Part shown: positions 54,601 through 64,000 of the stretch, in pieces
Layout: each line of letters starts with the position of its first letter
Position numbering within the stretch: position 1 is the first letter of the stretch
Assembly (NCBI GenBank): GCA_021292165.1
Contig: CM037879.1
Span: forward strand, 250,275,438-250,339,437
Length of the DNA stretch: 64,000 nt
Source of the DNA: Shinisaurus crocodilurus
Lineage: Eukaryota > Chordata > Lepidosauria > Squamata > Shinisauridae
Direction of reading: 5' to 3'
Notes under the pieces: generated by a model
The model's input: only the letters and a program-made list of their open reading frames with translations
Database searches by the model: none
Told to the model about the DNA's origin: nothing
Translations under genes and position numbers: made by a program

Positions 54601-54960
54601 TATCATGCTAAAAACTGGTGGTATGAAACAAACAGCCCTTCGGTCCTCACAGGAGTTTCTTGACTCCTGAAGGGTCAGAATATGATAATGAATTTTGGGA
54701 ACAAATGTAAACTGGTTAAGAACAATCTGAGCAATTCTCCTATAATCAAAAATGCTTGCTGAGATGACGTGAACAGAGTGGTTTAGCTGATGGCTCTGCC
54801 ACCACCTTTCACCCCACGCCAGTTATGTACCATTTGGAAAGGCACCAATTGTACGTAATAAAAGAATACAAAGAGTCATCTTTTGCAGTTGCTTCCAATT
54901 TTGTTACATTCCTTTCAAAAGGTTTGAGAGACCCTGAGGACTGCTTCAACCATGATGAAT
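51670..54960. other. mostly unique DNA
   Basis: It includes an (ACGC)n tract at 52624-52650, G-runs at 53406-53417 and C-runs at 53010 and 53850. 53720-53790 has short palindromic GCTAAGCCACAC/GTGTGGCTTAG. 52390-52620 is free of repeats and of even composition. No exon could be supported. Confidence 0.4.
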
Positions 54961-54964
54961 CTTT

Positions 54965-55130
54965 TCTGTAGGAGGCTGGCCCTGCCATTAGGCAGAGTGA
55001 AGCAGCCGCCTCTGACGGCGGATGCTGTGGCGGGGTGGGCAGCAATGACAAGATGTAGAGGGAGGATGCCACATGGCCTGCACAGCACCCCCTAAGCTAG
55101 CCAACTGCTCTCAAGTGTGGTGGAGGATGC
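54965..55130. mobile_element. hAT MITE of the GGCCCTGCCATTAGGCAG family, truncated
   Basis: GGCTGGCCCTGCCATTAGGC then AGAGTGAAGCAG matches the left part of 46500 and 40151. It breaks off where the next repeat begins. Confidence 0.7.
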
Positions 55131-55375
55131 TCGGGTGGCCAGGTGTCCTCTTTAACAGAGGACAGGCCTCTATTTGACGGGCTGCCAGAGGACTGTCCTC
55201 TGTTGTGAAGGTGTCCTCTACCTGAAGGGCTGTCCAGTCCAAGCCTGGTATAAAGAAAACGACCCACCAGAAGGAAGAGCTGGGCCTTGAAGCTGCCCAT
55301 CAACAGCACTTGGACAGCAGACTGAGCAAGATACAAAAGTCACCTGCTCACAGTCTTCCACACATGGTGAGTATC
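55131..55375 (+). mobile_element. DNA transposon of the TAGGGTGGCCAT family, left end
   Basis: CGGGTGGCCAGGTGTCCTCT, then AACAGAGGACAGGCCTC, and at the right CAGTCTTCCACACATGGTGA. The distal end is missing. Confidence 0.7.
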
Positions 55376-55379
55376 ACGT

Positions 55380-56810
55380 TAGGTGGAAATACTAGGCCCC
55401 AATATTTGAGACATACTATTGGCCCCTCACCCCAAATTCTAAGAGTCATCTTGAGATGGGGTGCTTCCTGATGGAGGGCTCCTAGCACTACCTATGAGAA
55501 GGCCCTGTGCAACTATTCTGTCTTTTCTTTTTTTCTTTCTACCTATGACAGAAGAAGAGCTTTTCCGCACAAGCCTGTTAATCCGCTGTATCCACTTTCA
55601 GTTTCGTCGCAGAATTGAGATCTGAGCACTACACAAGGAGCATTTCCTTTCCTGCTTTCCCACTACATAACCTCTAGGTGGCACTGTGGTATAGCGGAAT
55701 AGCACAAATACACGAGAGAAAATCACGCTTTCTTTCGTTTTCACAATTAAATGCTGCATTTTCATTGCTCTACCAAAAAAAAAAAAAAAACTTGCCAGAA
55801 GTGCTGGTTATACAAAGAAGCGAAAATGGAGTGTCATAATCTCATCTAAAGAACCTGTAAACAACCATGAGTAGGAAATGATGAGCACGATAAATGACTC
55901 ATGTAGAAAAGTCCAAAGTGCTCGGAAAACATGGGAGGGTTATGAGTTGAAGATGACCTTTTTTGGATCCCCCATAAAATTCCATGAATGAGGCAGGGTG
56001 ATGGCACCATAAAAGCCTTGTCTAGAAGCACCCATGGAGAAAGAAATCAGAGAGGCAGTCAAAGGATAAAATATTATAATGACAGATAATTTCAACTACC
56101 TTCAGATTGACTAAGTAAAAGTACATTTAAATTGTGTCGAAGAGACAAAATATCTAGATACGATAAATGACTATGACCTGGAAACATTAGTCAGGGAACC
56201 ACCTAGAAGGGAGGCTACCCTTGAATTAATCTTGAATGGTACTCAGCACCTGATGTGAGATGTAAGTGTTGCAGGTTGAACTGATCAGGAACAGGGACCC
56301 AGGTGCCATCAAATTCATAGTGGAATGGCCACACTGAATTTCAAGAGGGGTATGAGAGAGGGGATTAATTAAAAGGGAACTGAATAGGAAATTTAGGAGG
56401 ATCAACTCTCTCCAAGATGCTTGGAGGCTAAATCCACTATTAAAATCTCCGGTTAAATGGATACCACACAGCAGTGACTGGTGAGGCAGTTCACTAAGTG
56501 AAATCAATCACCAACAGCTGTTGAGTAGTGATCACGGGGAGAGGGGAAGTCCTGCCTGTAGCTTTAAGCACAGTGCAAGCACACCAATGCTGACTGGAGA
56601 TGTTTCACTGGATGACATCAGCAGCCTGTGTCTGCACCGGAGGCCAGGGCAACTGTCCAGCCAGCAACTGTGTGTTTGCATGGAGTTGGCTGTCACACGC
56701 ATACCACCACCTACACAACAACAGTCAGTGGTGCAGCTCGGTGATTTTAGACCCTGGACTTAAAGATCCTATGGAGGCCCACTTTTAGACTGCTATATGT
56801 ATTACGTACT
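55380..56810. other. unique DNA
   Basis: Poly-A at 55774-55789. No recognised gene or repeat. Confidence 0.45.
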
Positions 56811-56814
56811 TAGT

Positions 56815-57008
56815 TAGGAACATAGGAAGCTGGCTTATACTGAGTCAGACCATTGGTCCATCTAGCACAGTATTGTCGACACTGACTGGCAGCGGCTCTT
56901 CTGGGTTTCAGGCAGGAGTTTTTCCAACCCTACCTGGAGATGCTGGGGATTGAACCTGAGACCTTCTGCATGCAAAGCAGGTGCTCTGCCACTGAGCCAC
57001 GGCCCTTG
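56815..57008 (-). mobile_element. tRNA-Ala-like SINE, full
   Basis: On the minus strand it reads GGCCGTGGCTCAGTGGCAGA (A box), a TTTGCATGC anticodon-arm-like segment (TGC) and GGTTCAATCCCC (B box). It continues to a tail complementary to GAACATAGGAAGCTGGCTTA. The head resembles tRNA-Ala(UGC). It is a SINE rather than a functional tRNA, because it runs on for ~120 bp and recurs at 38655. Confidence 0.85.
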
Positions 57009-57517
57009 CCCCATTCCATTGTGAAGCACAAAACCAACATTTCTCAATGCCGTCCTCCAACCACCATTCCATGCTTTGCAACTGCTTCTATAATCCTGAT
57101 ACATTAGAGCAAAAGATAAAGTTTGCTAACTCTGGTTTTTTTTTTTTTTTTAAAGTATTCTGACCATAAGGCAAACTGTGTGGTGGGGGGAGGGAAGCAT
57201 TTGAGGAGCATATGGCTATAAACACTCTACAATAATCAATAAAATTTCTTTAAATACATCAGATGCAGAAAACAAACCAGGAAAGCAGTTGGACCATTAG
57301 TCATTATAAAGATGTGAAAGGATTACTGAAGGAGAAGAGCGAGACGGCAGGGAAACTGAATTAATCATTTGTATCTGTCTACCGTGGAGGAAGTTGGGCA
57401 GATACCTATGCCAGAAAGATTTTTTGGTTTGTTTTTATTTTTGGAGAGAAGGAATCTGAAGAGCAAAATAGAGGTAACAAGAGATGGCGGGTAAATTTTA
57501 GGGTAAATTCACAGGTG

Positions 57518-57890
57518 TGTTGGGCCCCCTGTGGGGGGCCTGGCAAGATCTGATTGATTCCCAGGTTTGCTTACAAGGAGACAAGTTTATTGAGCAACTT
57601 TCAACATACATGTGCACCCAATAAAGCTGGAACGGGCCTCGGCGTGGCTGTCAGGCACTGCCCAAAGTCTGAATGCCAAAATAAAGCAGACAGTAGCTTC
57701 TTATACATTTTTGTTGTTTACACTTAATGCTAGCAGCTAAGCTATACATCATGACTACTAACTGTATGAAGCTGACAGCTAAGCAAAACATTAATGCTAA
57801 GCTAATGAGACAAGCACTCATGATGGGGCCTGGTATCCACACTTGGTACTGGTTCCCATCATAGCAGGCTATTAAGCAGTGATAAGCACA
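57518..57890 (-). mobile_element. compact retroviral-type LTR
   Basis: On the minus strand it starts TGTGCTTATC and is preceded by a purine tract (GAAGCGAAGAGAGATAGG). It has a TATA box (TATAAGAAG, plus about 57696) and an AATAAACTTGTCTCC polyadenylation region (plus about 57577). It ends GGGGGCCCAACA at 57518. Length is about 373 bp. No target duplication confirmed. The polypurine-like flank suggests a 3' LTR with some internal sequence left at 57891 onwards. Confidence 0.6.
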
Positions 57891-58002
57891 CCTATCTCTC
57901 TTCGCTTCGCATGCCAAGAATTCATTGAGGTAGCTTTACCGTCCTTTGACCCAACTCTTGTGCTTGGGAACCAAAGCAGCTTCCCAGGAGACAGGCATGC
58001 AG

Positions 58003-58168
58003 CAGGACCGGTGCAAGGCAGTTTGGTGCCCTAGGCAAGATCAGATATTTAGCGCCCCCCCTTCCCACTTGAGAGTGCTATATTTTTCCCCCAAGGCGTT
58101 TCTGGCACCCCCTTTAGCCCTGCGCCCTAGGCAGCTGCCTAGTTGGCCTAATGGTAGCACCGGCCCTG
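58003..58168. mobile_element. hAT MITE, 166 bp, perfect TSD GCATGCAG
   Basis: CAGGACCGGTGCAAGGCAGT at the left, GTAGCACCGGCCCTG at the right. GCATGCAG at 57995-58002 and 58169-58176. Reference copy for the nested element at 32744-33101. Confidence 0.93.
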
Positions 58169-59600
58169 GCATGCAGGCAAGAGAGAGATGCTAAGATGCT
58201 TTGTAGGCCTCTCTCAGGCCAAAGAGAAATGGAAGATGCTTTCAGGTTCAACAGTGGTTCTCACTGAGAACAGGGGCATAAACTACGGAGGGTGGGGTTC
58301 AAGCCCCCTCTGGTATTTCCGGGGGGCAATGCCTTCTGGGATTTCCCAGAATTGGCAAAGCCCCCTCCAGGCAACCAGCTGTTTGGCCCCATGCCCCCCC
58401 CGGGAAATTGAGACGTCTACACCCCTGTACCAGAGTTCCTAACATCAAATGTGAAATTGTTGATCATATAACAAAAACATGCTATTTGCCACAAAAATCA
58501 GCTGGGACTAGATGGACCTTGGTCTGATCCAGCAGTGTTCTTCTTATGTTCTTAAGTGAAGCTATCAGTGATTTCTTTGGGCCATATGGCTGATTCAGCA
58601 GCTGTGAATCCTTTCCCAAGCATTTGTCCTTTAGGGTGTAATTGGAACACACTTCTATACCCCAAGGACTATTCTTGGCCACTGCTTCCGAACGGCAACT
58701 CTCATGGAGGAGCAGGCTCATGTCAGAATATCAGGTTAGGACCAAATCTGAACTGGCATCAAACCCAAAGCAGTTGCATAAAAAGTAGGCGAGTCACCCA
58801 GGGACAGACGTCAGCCTCTTGCTTTGCTACAGGGGGAGCACAGTCATTCATGGAAATAGCTATCAGGCCAGTGGAAAGTTGGGCAAGGAGAAGATATTCA
58901 TTAAAGAGTTGAAGGAAGCAGGATTACTACCAGTGGGGAAGGAGAAAGGGTAAATTGTTTTTTAAAACCTTTATCTTTCATGATGGCTGGGTGGTTTATG
59001 CAGGGAAACCATCAATTTCCCTGTACCATCACTGCAGAACACCCATCTGTTGTTGACATTCAATGTGTTCAGCATCTTTTTCTTCCTCACAGCCACAAGC
59101 TGGTAATGAAAGATTTGATTTTTCCCCATCCTAAAGCATATTTCCCTCCATTAGTTGTGTTCATGCTGGAAGGGCCTAACAATCACATGTGTCCTTCCTC
59201 TATACCTGGGCGTGGGGGGCTGATCCTTTAAGCATTCCTGGTATGGAATATCATGCTTGCTCACATCAGTATTGCTACAGAATACTGGGAAAAAAAACCC
59301 AGCTGTACTGTCTCAGAGAGTGGTGGATAGGATACAGCAAATAACTCTGGTCCTCAAGACCAGAGTTCCATTGAGTTCCATCCTCAACCCATTCTTCTAA
59401 TGAGGATACTATATTAGCTTCTTTTGGCCACAGCCATTTCTATGTCAACTTTGCCCAGACATTAGTTACCAGCTATCCCTCTTTGACAATAATCATAGTG
59501 ATCGTTTCACTGCCTGGCTCTACAATTAAAGGCATACCAAAAGAAAATCACAACTAGATCAAGAAATAAAAGTAACAGACTGTTTAGAGCCTGACATTCT
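58169..59600. other. unique DNA with a decayed hAT-like piece
   Basis: 58270-58435 has inverted CAGGGGCATAAAC / TCTACACCCCTG ends but non-matching flanks. 58501-58557 (GACTAGATGGACCTTGGTCT then GATCCAGCAGTGTTCTTC) is a common reptile LINE-type tail. No gene supported. Confidence 0.45.
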
Positions 59601-59608
59601 CATAGCAA

Positions 59609-60060
59609 CAATTTCCAGTGGAGTAGCTGTGTTGTTGGTCTATTGCACCAAAAACAACAGAGTCTTGTGGCACCTTAATGACTAACAAATTTATCCTGGC
59701 ATAGGCTTTAATGGACTACAGTCCACTTCAACTTTATCTCCTGTGGTGTGAATAGGGACAAAGGATTTTTATCACACTACATGTGTTAATCAGCTCACCA
59801 AACACAAGGATGTTTGTGTTATTATCACCCAGCAACTGTTTTGCGAACGGCCACAGTTATGGAAATTATCACTGTCTGTACTTTCTGCATTTCAATTCCC
59901 TCTTACCTCACTGAGTTCCAAGTATATACACTTGGAACTCAAAATAACACATCATGCATCTGAAGAAATGTATTGTAGTCTACAAAAGCTTATGACATCA
60001 TATATATTTTTAAACTTTAAGGTGCCACAAGACTCTGTTGTTGTTATTATTATACTATTA
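59609..60060. mobile_element. Penelope-like repeat with inverted termini and hammerhead-like core
   Basis: Left terminus (AGAGTCTTGTGGCACCTTAA, TGACTAACAAATTTATCCTG, GACTACAGTCCACTTCA) and right terminus (GCATCTGAAGAAATGTATTG, AAAAGCTTATG, TTTAAGGTGCCACAAGACTC) are inverted copies. They flank ~200 bp that also occur in reverse at 35690-35840. The right arm has CTGAAGA (59960-59966), a TGTA/GTC-type helix and AAAA in place of GAAA. Confidence 0.65.
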
Positions 60061-60400
60061 TGTATTGAAGACCCCAAAGGCAAACCTGATGTGATATCCC
60101 TGTTATGCTTTGAGGAAAATATGCATCTAGATTTAATTAAAGTTTGTATCCATAGGGCACTGTGAAACCCCAGGACAATTCCGCCAACGGTCCCCATGAT
60201 GATGGTTATAGCAGCGTCTTGGGATGTGATGAGCCCATTTGCTATGCAAATGGGAGTTCATAGTCCCTGCCTAGAGTAACACATCCCTGTCCACTTCCAG
60301 AAGACTTAAAGTTGGACTTGCCTGTGGCTGCTGTTCTCTGAATGGCTGTCTGTCTGTCTGTACAGCCACACATATGGGAGGTTGAGTAGGATTCATGACT

Positions 60401-60534
60401 AAGGGCACAATCCTATGCATGTTTAGGCAGAAAAAAGTCCTACAAATCCTAGCATTCCCCAGCCAACATGACTGGCTGGGGGATGCTGGGAGTTGTAGGA
60501 CTTTTTTCCTGTCTAAACATGCATAGGATTGCAG
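60401..60534. mobile_element. palindromic MITE with GCAATCCTATGC tips (type A), full
   Basis: GGGCACAATCCTATGCATGT through AAAAAAGTCCTACAAA is mirrored by GTTGTAGGACTTTTTTCCTG and CATGCATAGGATTGCA. It is followed by a type-B-like remnant (60555-60640). Confidence 0.9.
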
Positions 60535-60639
60535 TTTAAAGCTCTAAAAGGTATTTTAGGGCTCCAGCCCTAAGCATATTTACCAGGAAGTGACTATTGC
60601 ACTCGGTGGCATTTGCTTCTGAAAAAGCATGCTTAGGAC

Positions 60640-61180
60640 CAGATTTTAAAAGATCTGGCTTAGAGAATCTGACAAGATATTCTGCATGACATTTGTAAAG
60701 ATTCCATTCAACCCCCCCAAAAAAAGCATTTATCCACAATAATAAAGTTAAATTCTAAAAGTAGCAGAGATGTTCATCATCTAGCCTCTGATGTTGCCAA
60801 GAACCAAATAATTCATGAAGTAAGCATTTTTCAAAATTAAGGTATCAGCTGACCTCAGCATTTGTGCAAATAATTTTTAAAAATGAAGAGGTATTTGCAT
60901 TTCAAGATGGTGCTTCTTTGATTCTTGCCTTATCCCATCTGGTTTGCTGCATACTATTCAATTACCCAACAAAACTGAAGTCCTAAAACATTGCCAGGGT
61001 GTGTATTTTGTTTCCTTTGTAATTATTCATCTGATCTAAACAGTTGGGATTACGGTAATAAGGCTGATGAAGAATTTGCAGCCTGGTAGAATCAATCAGG
61101 GCCGCCTGGGAATGGGACACATACTGGCTCTGTACCTCAAGGTTACTCAATGCAGTCTTGCTCAGGTTGTTAGCAACTGA
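60640..61180. other. unique AT-rich DNA
   Basis: Nothing recognised. Confidence 0.5.
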
Positions 61181-61183
61181 AGA

Positions 61184-61582
61184 TTGTTTCTGACTGATGC
61201 CAAGGCCCAACCAGCAGCCTGCATTATGAACAGGCAGGTCACTGCACTTCTTACAGGACAAAATGCTGAAATAAATACATGCCCCAACAACAGTTTTGAA
61301 GGGGAAGCAATGTACATCTATAGCCCTCAGTCTCAGATTAGTGCCGTGCTTGCCTCTTGTCTTTCCACACCACAAACTACCCTACTATCCACTTCCCTGT
61401 TGGAAGATTTCCAGGGGAGAGAGGCAGGTGAAGAAGACCTCAGGGCCTGCTTTGGCTGGACTCCCCCCACCTACTCCTCCACTGCCTCGGAGGGCCATCT
61501 ACCACCATCGGCTCTGTGGGAAGACTTCCAGGAGTCTGGACTCTCCCAGCCCCCAGAGCCATTTTCCTTCAAAAACTATTAA
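61184..61582 (+). other. 132-codon open frame, unrecognised
   Basis: The C-terminal part (residues about 68-132) contains an internal imperfect repeat, SLLEDFQGREAG and ALWEDFQESGLS, and a Pro/Ser-rich stretch. No family recognised, no obvious promoter or splice signals. It may be a fragment of a mobile-element protein or chance. Low confidence as a gene. Confidence 0.15.
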
Positions 61583-61649
61583 TATTGCTTATTGTTATTT
61601 TATTCTTTCTATGTGACTTGTGTTGGATAATTAAATTGCAGTCAAAACC

Positions 61650-62150
61650 TATGACTCATGTTTCACCAGGTAGTTGGGTGAAATGGTTAAGATCACCGAT
61701 ACCTTCTAGGGTGGATTCCCTAGAAGGTACTCATTGAATAATTAGCAGAGCCTGAACAGGAAGTGGGTGTAGCTATCAGCAATTCCTCTTTCTGCTGGGA
61801 GTCTGAGTGAGAGTGTGGTTGCACATGTGTTGTTGTCTCCATGTTATTCTAGCAGCAGCATATAACCAGAGTTGCTGGTCTGAACTCCACACAAGTTCAG
61901 ACCCCAAGTAACTACAAATGTACTTGTACCAACTGTAAGAAACGTCTTTTAAGCCTGCCTGAATGAAACTGCATAATCTGAGTGAGTAAATGTTACTTTT
62001 AACTTTTACAAGACTGTCTCTCTGATTATTGTTCTGAGGGAGAGAAGGGGGGGGGGGGAACCAGGGAAATCCAGTCTGCCTTAAAGCATCCTGGATTACC
62101 AAATGCTAACTGGCTAACACTAGCCAAATCTAAGCTTCTTTTAAGCTGGA
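61650..62150. other. unassigned sequence with a strong short hairpin
   Basis: TACCTTCTAGGGTGGATTCC then CTAGAAGGTA (61699-61730) is a perfect 10-bp stem with a ~10-base loop. A poly-G tract lies at 62048-62060. No repeat family recognised. Confidence 0.4.
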
Positions 62151-62229
62151 AAGGGACTCTACTCTGCTGATCTCACTAACGTGAGATAGGAAGGATAATG
62201 CTCAACAATATATCCTCTCCTAGCATCTT

Positions 62230-62320
62230 TTTCAAGTCCCAACAACCTGTAAGCCACCTTGGTGGGATTTGTAACCCGAAAGACTGTGTATAAATAATTG
62301 TAATGAATAAAAACAAACTG
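62230..62320 (+). mobile_element. L2-type LINE 3' tail
   Basis: CCTGTAAGCCACCTTGGTGG, then AACCCGAAAGACTGTGTATA and AATAATTGTAATGAATAAAA. Confidence 0.65.
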
Positions 62321-62764
62321 GTAGGCACAGGGCCAGTGTGTCTCTGCCGTTCTTGCAGCCAAATAGTGCAACCATAACGTGACCACACACATTGTGCCTG
62401 CAAAAAAAATGCAGGCCCTTTTAAATTTTATTTTACTAATTGCCTGTGTTTTCAATTTAGAATAAAATCTCTAGCTGAGAGTGCAAGAAGCTAGCATCTG
62501 GACATATCCTAAGGAAAGTATTTTCAACCATTTGAGCTGAAGTATCTTTGCTGATTTCAATGGGGCAGCTCTGGGAAAGTGGTTTAAGGATTACACCAAT
62601 ACCAATTGTCTCCATGACAGTCGCCAAGGAGAGTCCAAAAACTCAGGCAGCTGTGGTTATGGAGCTGTAAAGGAGGAAACTGGGGCATGTATGGTGTGTT
62701 GCAGCCCCCTCTTTCTACCTCTTCCCCACATCACTAGCTCTCAGAGAAGAAAATCATCCTAGCA

Positions 62765-63198
62765 CAGTGATGGCGAACCTTTTTGAGCCCGAGTGCCCAA
62801 ACTGCAACACAAAACCAACTTATTTATTTCAAAGTGCCTTAAATTTGGCAGGAAGGAGGAGGGGGCACTAGCTAATCGTGCCCCGCTCTGTCTCAGGGCA
62901 TGGCTCTTCACCGGGCGCGCAAAGATTCGGGCGTGCGCGCGCTGTGCTTCTGAGCGGTCTGTTCAGTTAGAAGGAGGGCTGGGTGCCTGCGCAGTCCGCT
63001 TCTGGGGGTGGAGATGTTGGAGTGTGCCTGCCTGTGGAGGCCAGCGAGGAATGAGTGGAGAGGAGTTACTATGGAAACCCGATGCTGAATGCAGAAGGGG
63101 ACGGTCTTTTCGCAATCTGGCGACCAATGGCTCGAGTGCCCACAGAGAGGTCCCTGCGTGCCAGCTGTGGCACGCGTGCCATAGGTTCGCCATCACTG
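62765..63198. mobile_element. hAT element, 434 bp, perfect TSD TCCTAGCA
   Basis: CAGTGATGGCGAACCTTTTT and ATAGGTTCGCCATCACTG. TCCTAGCA at 62757-62764 and 63199-63206 is identical, with central TA. Subterminal TGGCACGCGTGCCA-type palindrome near the right end. A CpG-rich centre (GGGCGCGCAAAGATTCGG, GCGTGCGCGCGC). The 157-codon frame through it is not a transposase. Confidence 0.94.
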
Positions 63199-63206
63199 TC
63201 CTAGCA

Positions 63207-63600
63207 ACTATACAACCAAGGCAAGTACAGCTAAATGGCTCATATCAACAAACTTGTAAGTTCTAGACGTTTTGATCTCTGTCAGGAGCACGTCTTTTGT
63301 AAAGCTAATGGGTCTTAATGGCACATTCAAGACCAAGCCACCCAAAATCCAGTTCACCTGCCATCTCTCTGTTCTCCTTCAGTAATCCTTTCACACCTTT
63401 ATTGACTAATGGTCCAGGCTGCTTTCCTGATCAGTTTCCTGCATCTGATGTATTTAAAGAAATTTATTGATTATCTTAATGTTTATAGCCATATGCTCCT
63501 CAAATGCTTCCCCCACCCTAGCTTGCCTTATTGTCAGAGTACATTTGTTTTGTCAGCATTTTTGTGCCTTTTAATTTTCCTCATTTGGGCAAGACTCCCA
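63207..63600. other. unique DNA
   Basis: CAACAAACTTGTAAGTTCTA ... GTCAGGAGCACGTCTTTTGT (63247-63300) resembles the window end (63950-64000), so a dispersed repeat of unknown family is present. No gene. Confidence 0.4.
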
Positions 63601-63610
63601 CTTTCTAAAG

Positions 63611-63737
63611 CAGTGTTCTCCAACCTTGGGTCCCCAGATGTTTTTGGCCTACAACTCCCAGCATGCCCCAGCCAGTGTAATTGCTGGGAGTTGTAGGCCA
63701 AAAATATCTGGAGAGGACCCAAGGTTGGAGAACACTG
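63611..63737. mobile_element. palindromic hAT MITE, perfect TSD TTCTAAAG
   Basis: CAGTGTTCTCCAACCTTGGG and CCCAAGGTTGGAGAACACTG. TTCTAAAG at 63603-63610 and 63738-63745, with central TA. Same family as 31326. Confidence 0.95.
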
Positions 63738-64000
63738 TTCTAAAGGAAGCCTTCTTGCCTATTCTAGCTTCCTTGACTGTGTTCCTTAATCATAGCAGCA
63801 TCCTCTTGGACTTCTTGGTTCATCACTAGTCTAATATGCAGTGGTGTCATGGCAAATTTTGAAGTGTGCAGGTGGTGCTCATCATTGCAGTTCCCATGGC
63901 CACGCCCCAAGAAGAGTCCAAAAATTCAGGCAGCTGTGCAGATCCACATCAACAAACCAGTTCTAACGCTCATCATCTCCATTAGGAGCAGATCTTTTGT

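Noticed and set aside
56940..57008. Possible tRNA-Ala gene on the minus strand
   Set aside because: A and B boxes and a TGC anticodon-like triplet are visible, but the sequence continues into a SINE body found again at 38655, and the stems are imperfect.
58270..58435. hAT element with CAGGGGCATAAAC ends
   Set aside because: The inverted ends are suggestive but the 8-bp flanks do not match, so it is mentioned only as a decayed piece.
62793..63266. 157-codon frame as a gene
   Set aside because: It lies across the 434-bp hAT element with a perfect TSD and runs out through both of its ends.

Overview
The window looks like non-genic (intergenic or deep intronic) DNA from a squamate reptile, most likely a lizard. 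The main evidence is several tRNA-headed SINEs of the Sauria type, 5S-rRNA-headed SINEs with CR1-like tails, L2/CR1-type LINE tails, and a dense population of hAT MITEs whose ends carry the CTACAACTCCCAGC core common in reptile genomes. I found no complete host protein-coding gene, rRNA or functional tRNA. Almost all open reading frames are shadows of repeats or of low-complexity DNA. Family names given here are by eye, not from a repeat library.

Layout. 1-3.9 kb: unique AT-rich DNA, a GT/GA microsatellite, SINEs, an LTR-like insertion that splits an old SINE, and a hammerhead-like RNA motif near 2.36 kb. 3917-5807: a 1.9-kb hAT element with a perfect 8-bp target duplication and a CpG-rich interior. 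5.8-12.8 kb: mostly unique DNA with LINE tails, a LINE ORF fragment interrupted by a SINE, and a 5S-type SINE. 12.8-15.3 kb: MITEs plus an 894-bp solo LTR with a 5-bp target duplication. 15.3-24.3 kb: largely unique DNA with a full SINE, a pogo-like MITE and an LTR-like tract. 24.3-25.9 kb: a Penelope-like palindrome with a nested 3-bp-TSD transposon, and an L2 ORF fragment with a SINE inside. 27-28.7 kb: tandem repeats surrounding a retroviral-type 3' LTR. 31.3-35 kb: a palindromic hAT MITE, a second hammerhead-like core, and a 2.3-kb hAT element (32674-35008) with the same ends as the first. That element carries a CpG island, a start codon in good context, a 30-codon reading frame and a splice donor. 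36-38 kb: a 5S SINE, a hAT MITE and a 1-kb hAT with a transposase C-terminal remnant. 38-64 kb: more MITEs, SINEs, a compact LTR, Penelope-like repeats and a 434-bp hAT, separated by unique DNA.

The most interesting observation is the pair of hAT elements at 3917-5807 and 32674-35008. They share only their ends (about 70 bp left, about 145 bp right). Their interiors are unrelated, and each contains a CpG-island-like segment followed by a consensus splice donor. This is what would be expected of a vertebrate 'Pack-hAT': a non-autonomous hAT transposon that picks up promoter/first-exon segments of host genes. Second is a recurring hammerhead-ribozyme-like core in four dispersed repeats; the copy at 2355-2396 can form all three helices on paper. 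Third, at least ten hAT copies still have recognisable 8-bp duplications, which fall into a central-TA (Buster-like) class and a class without it.
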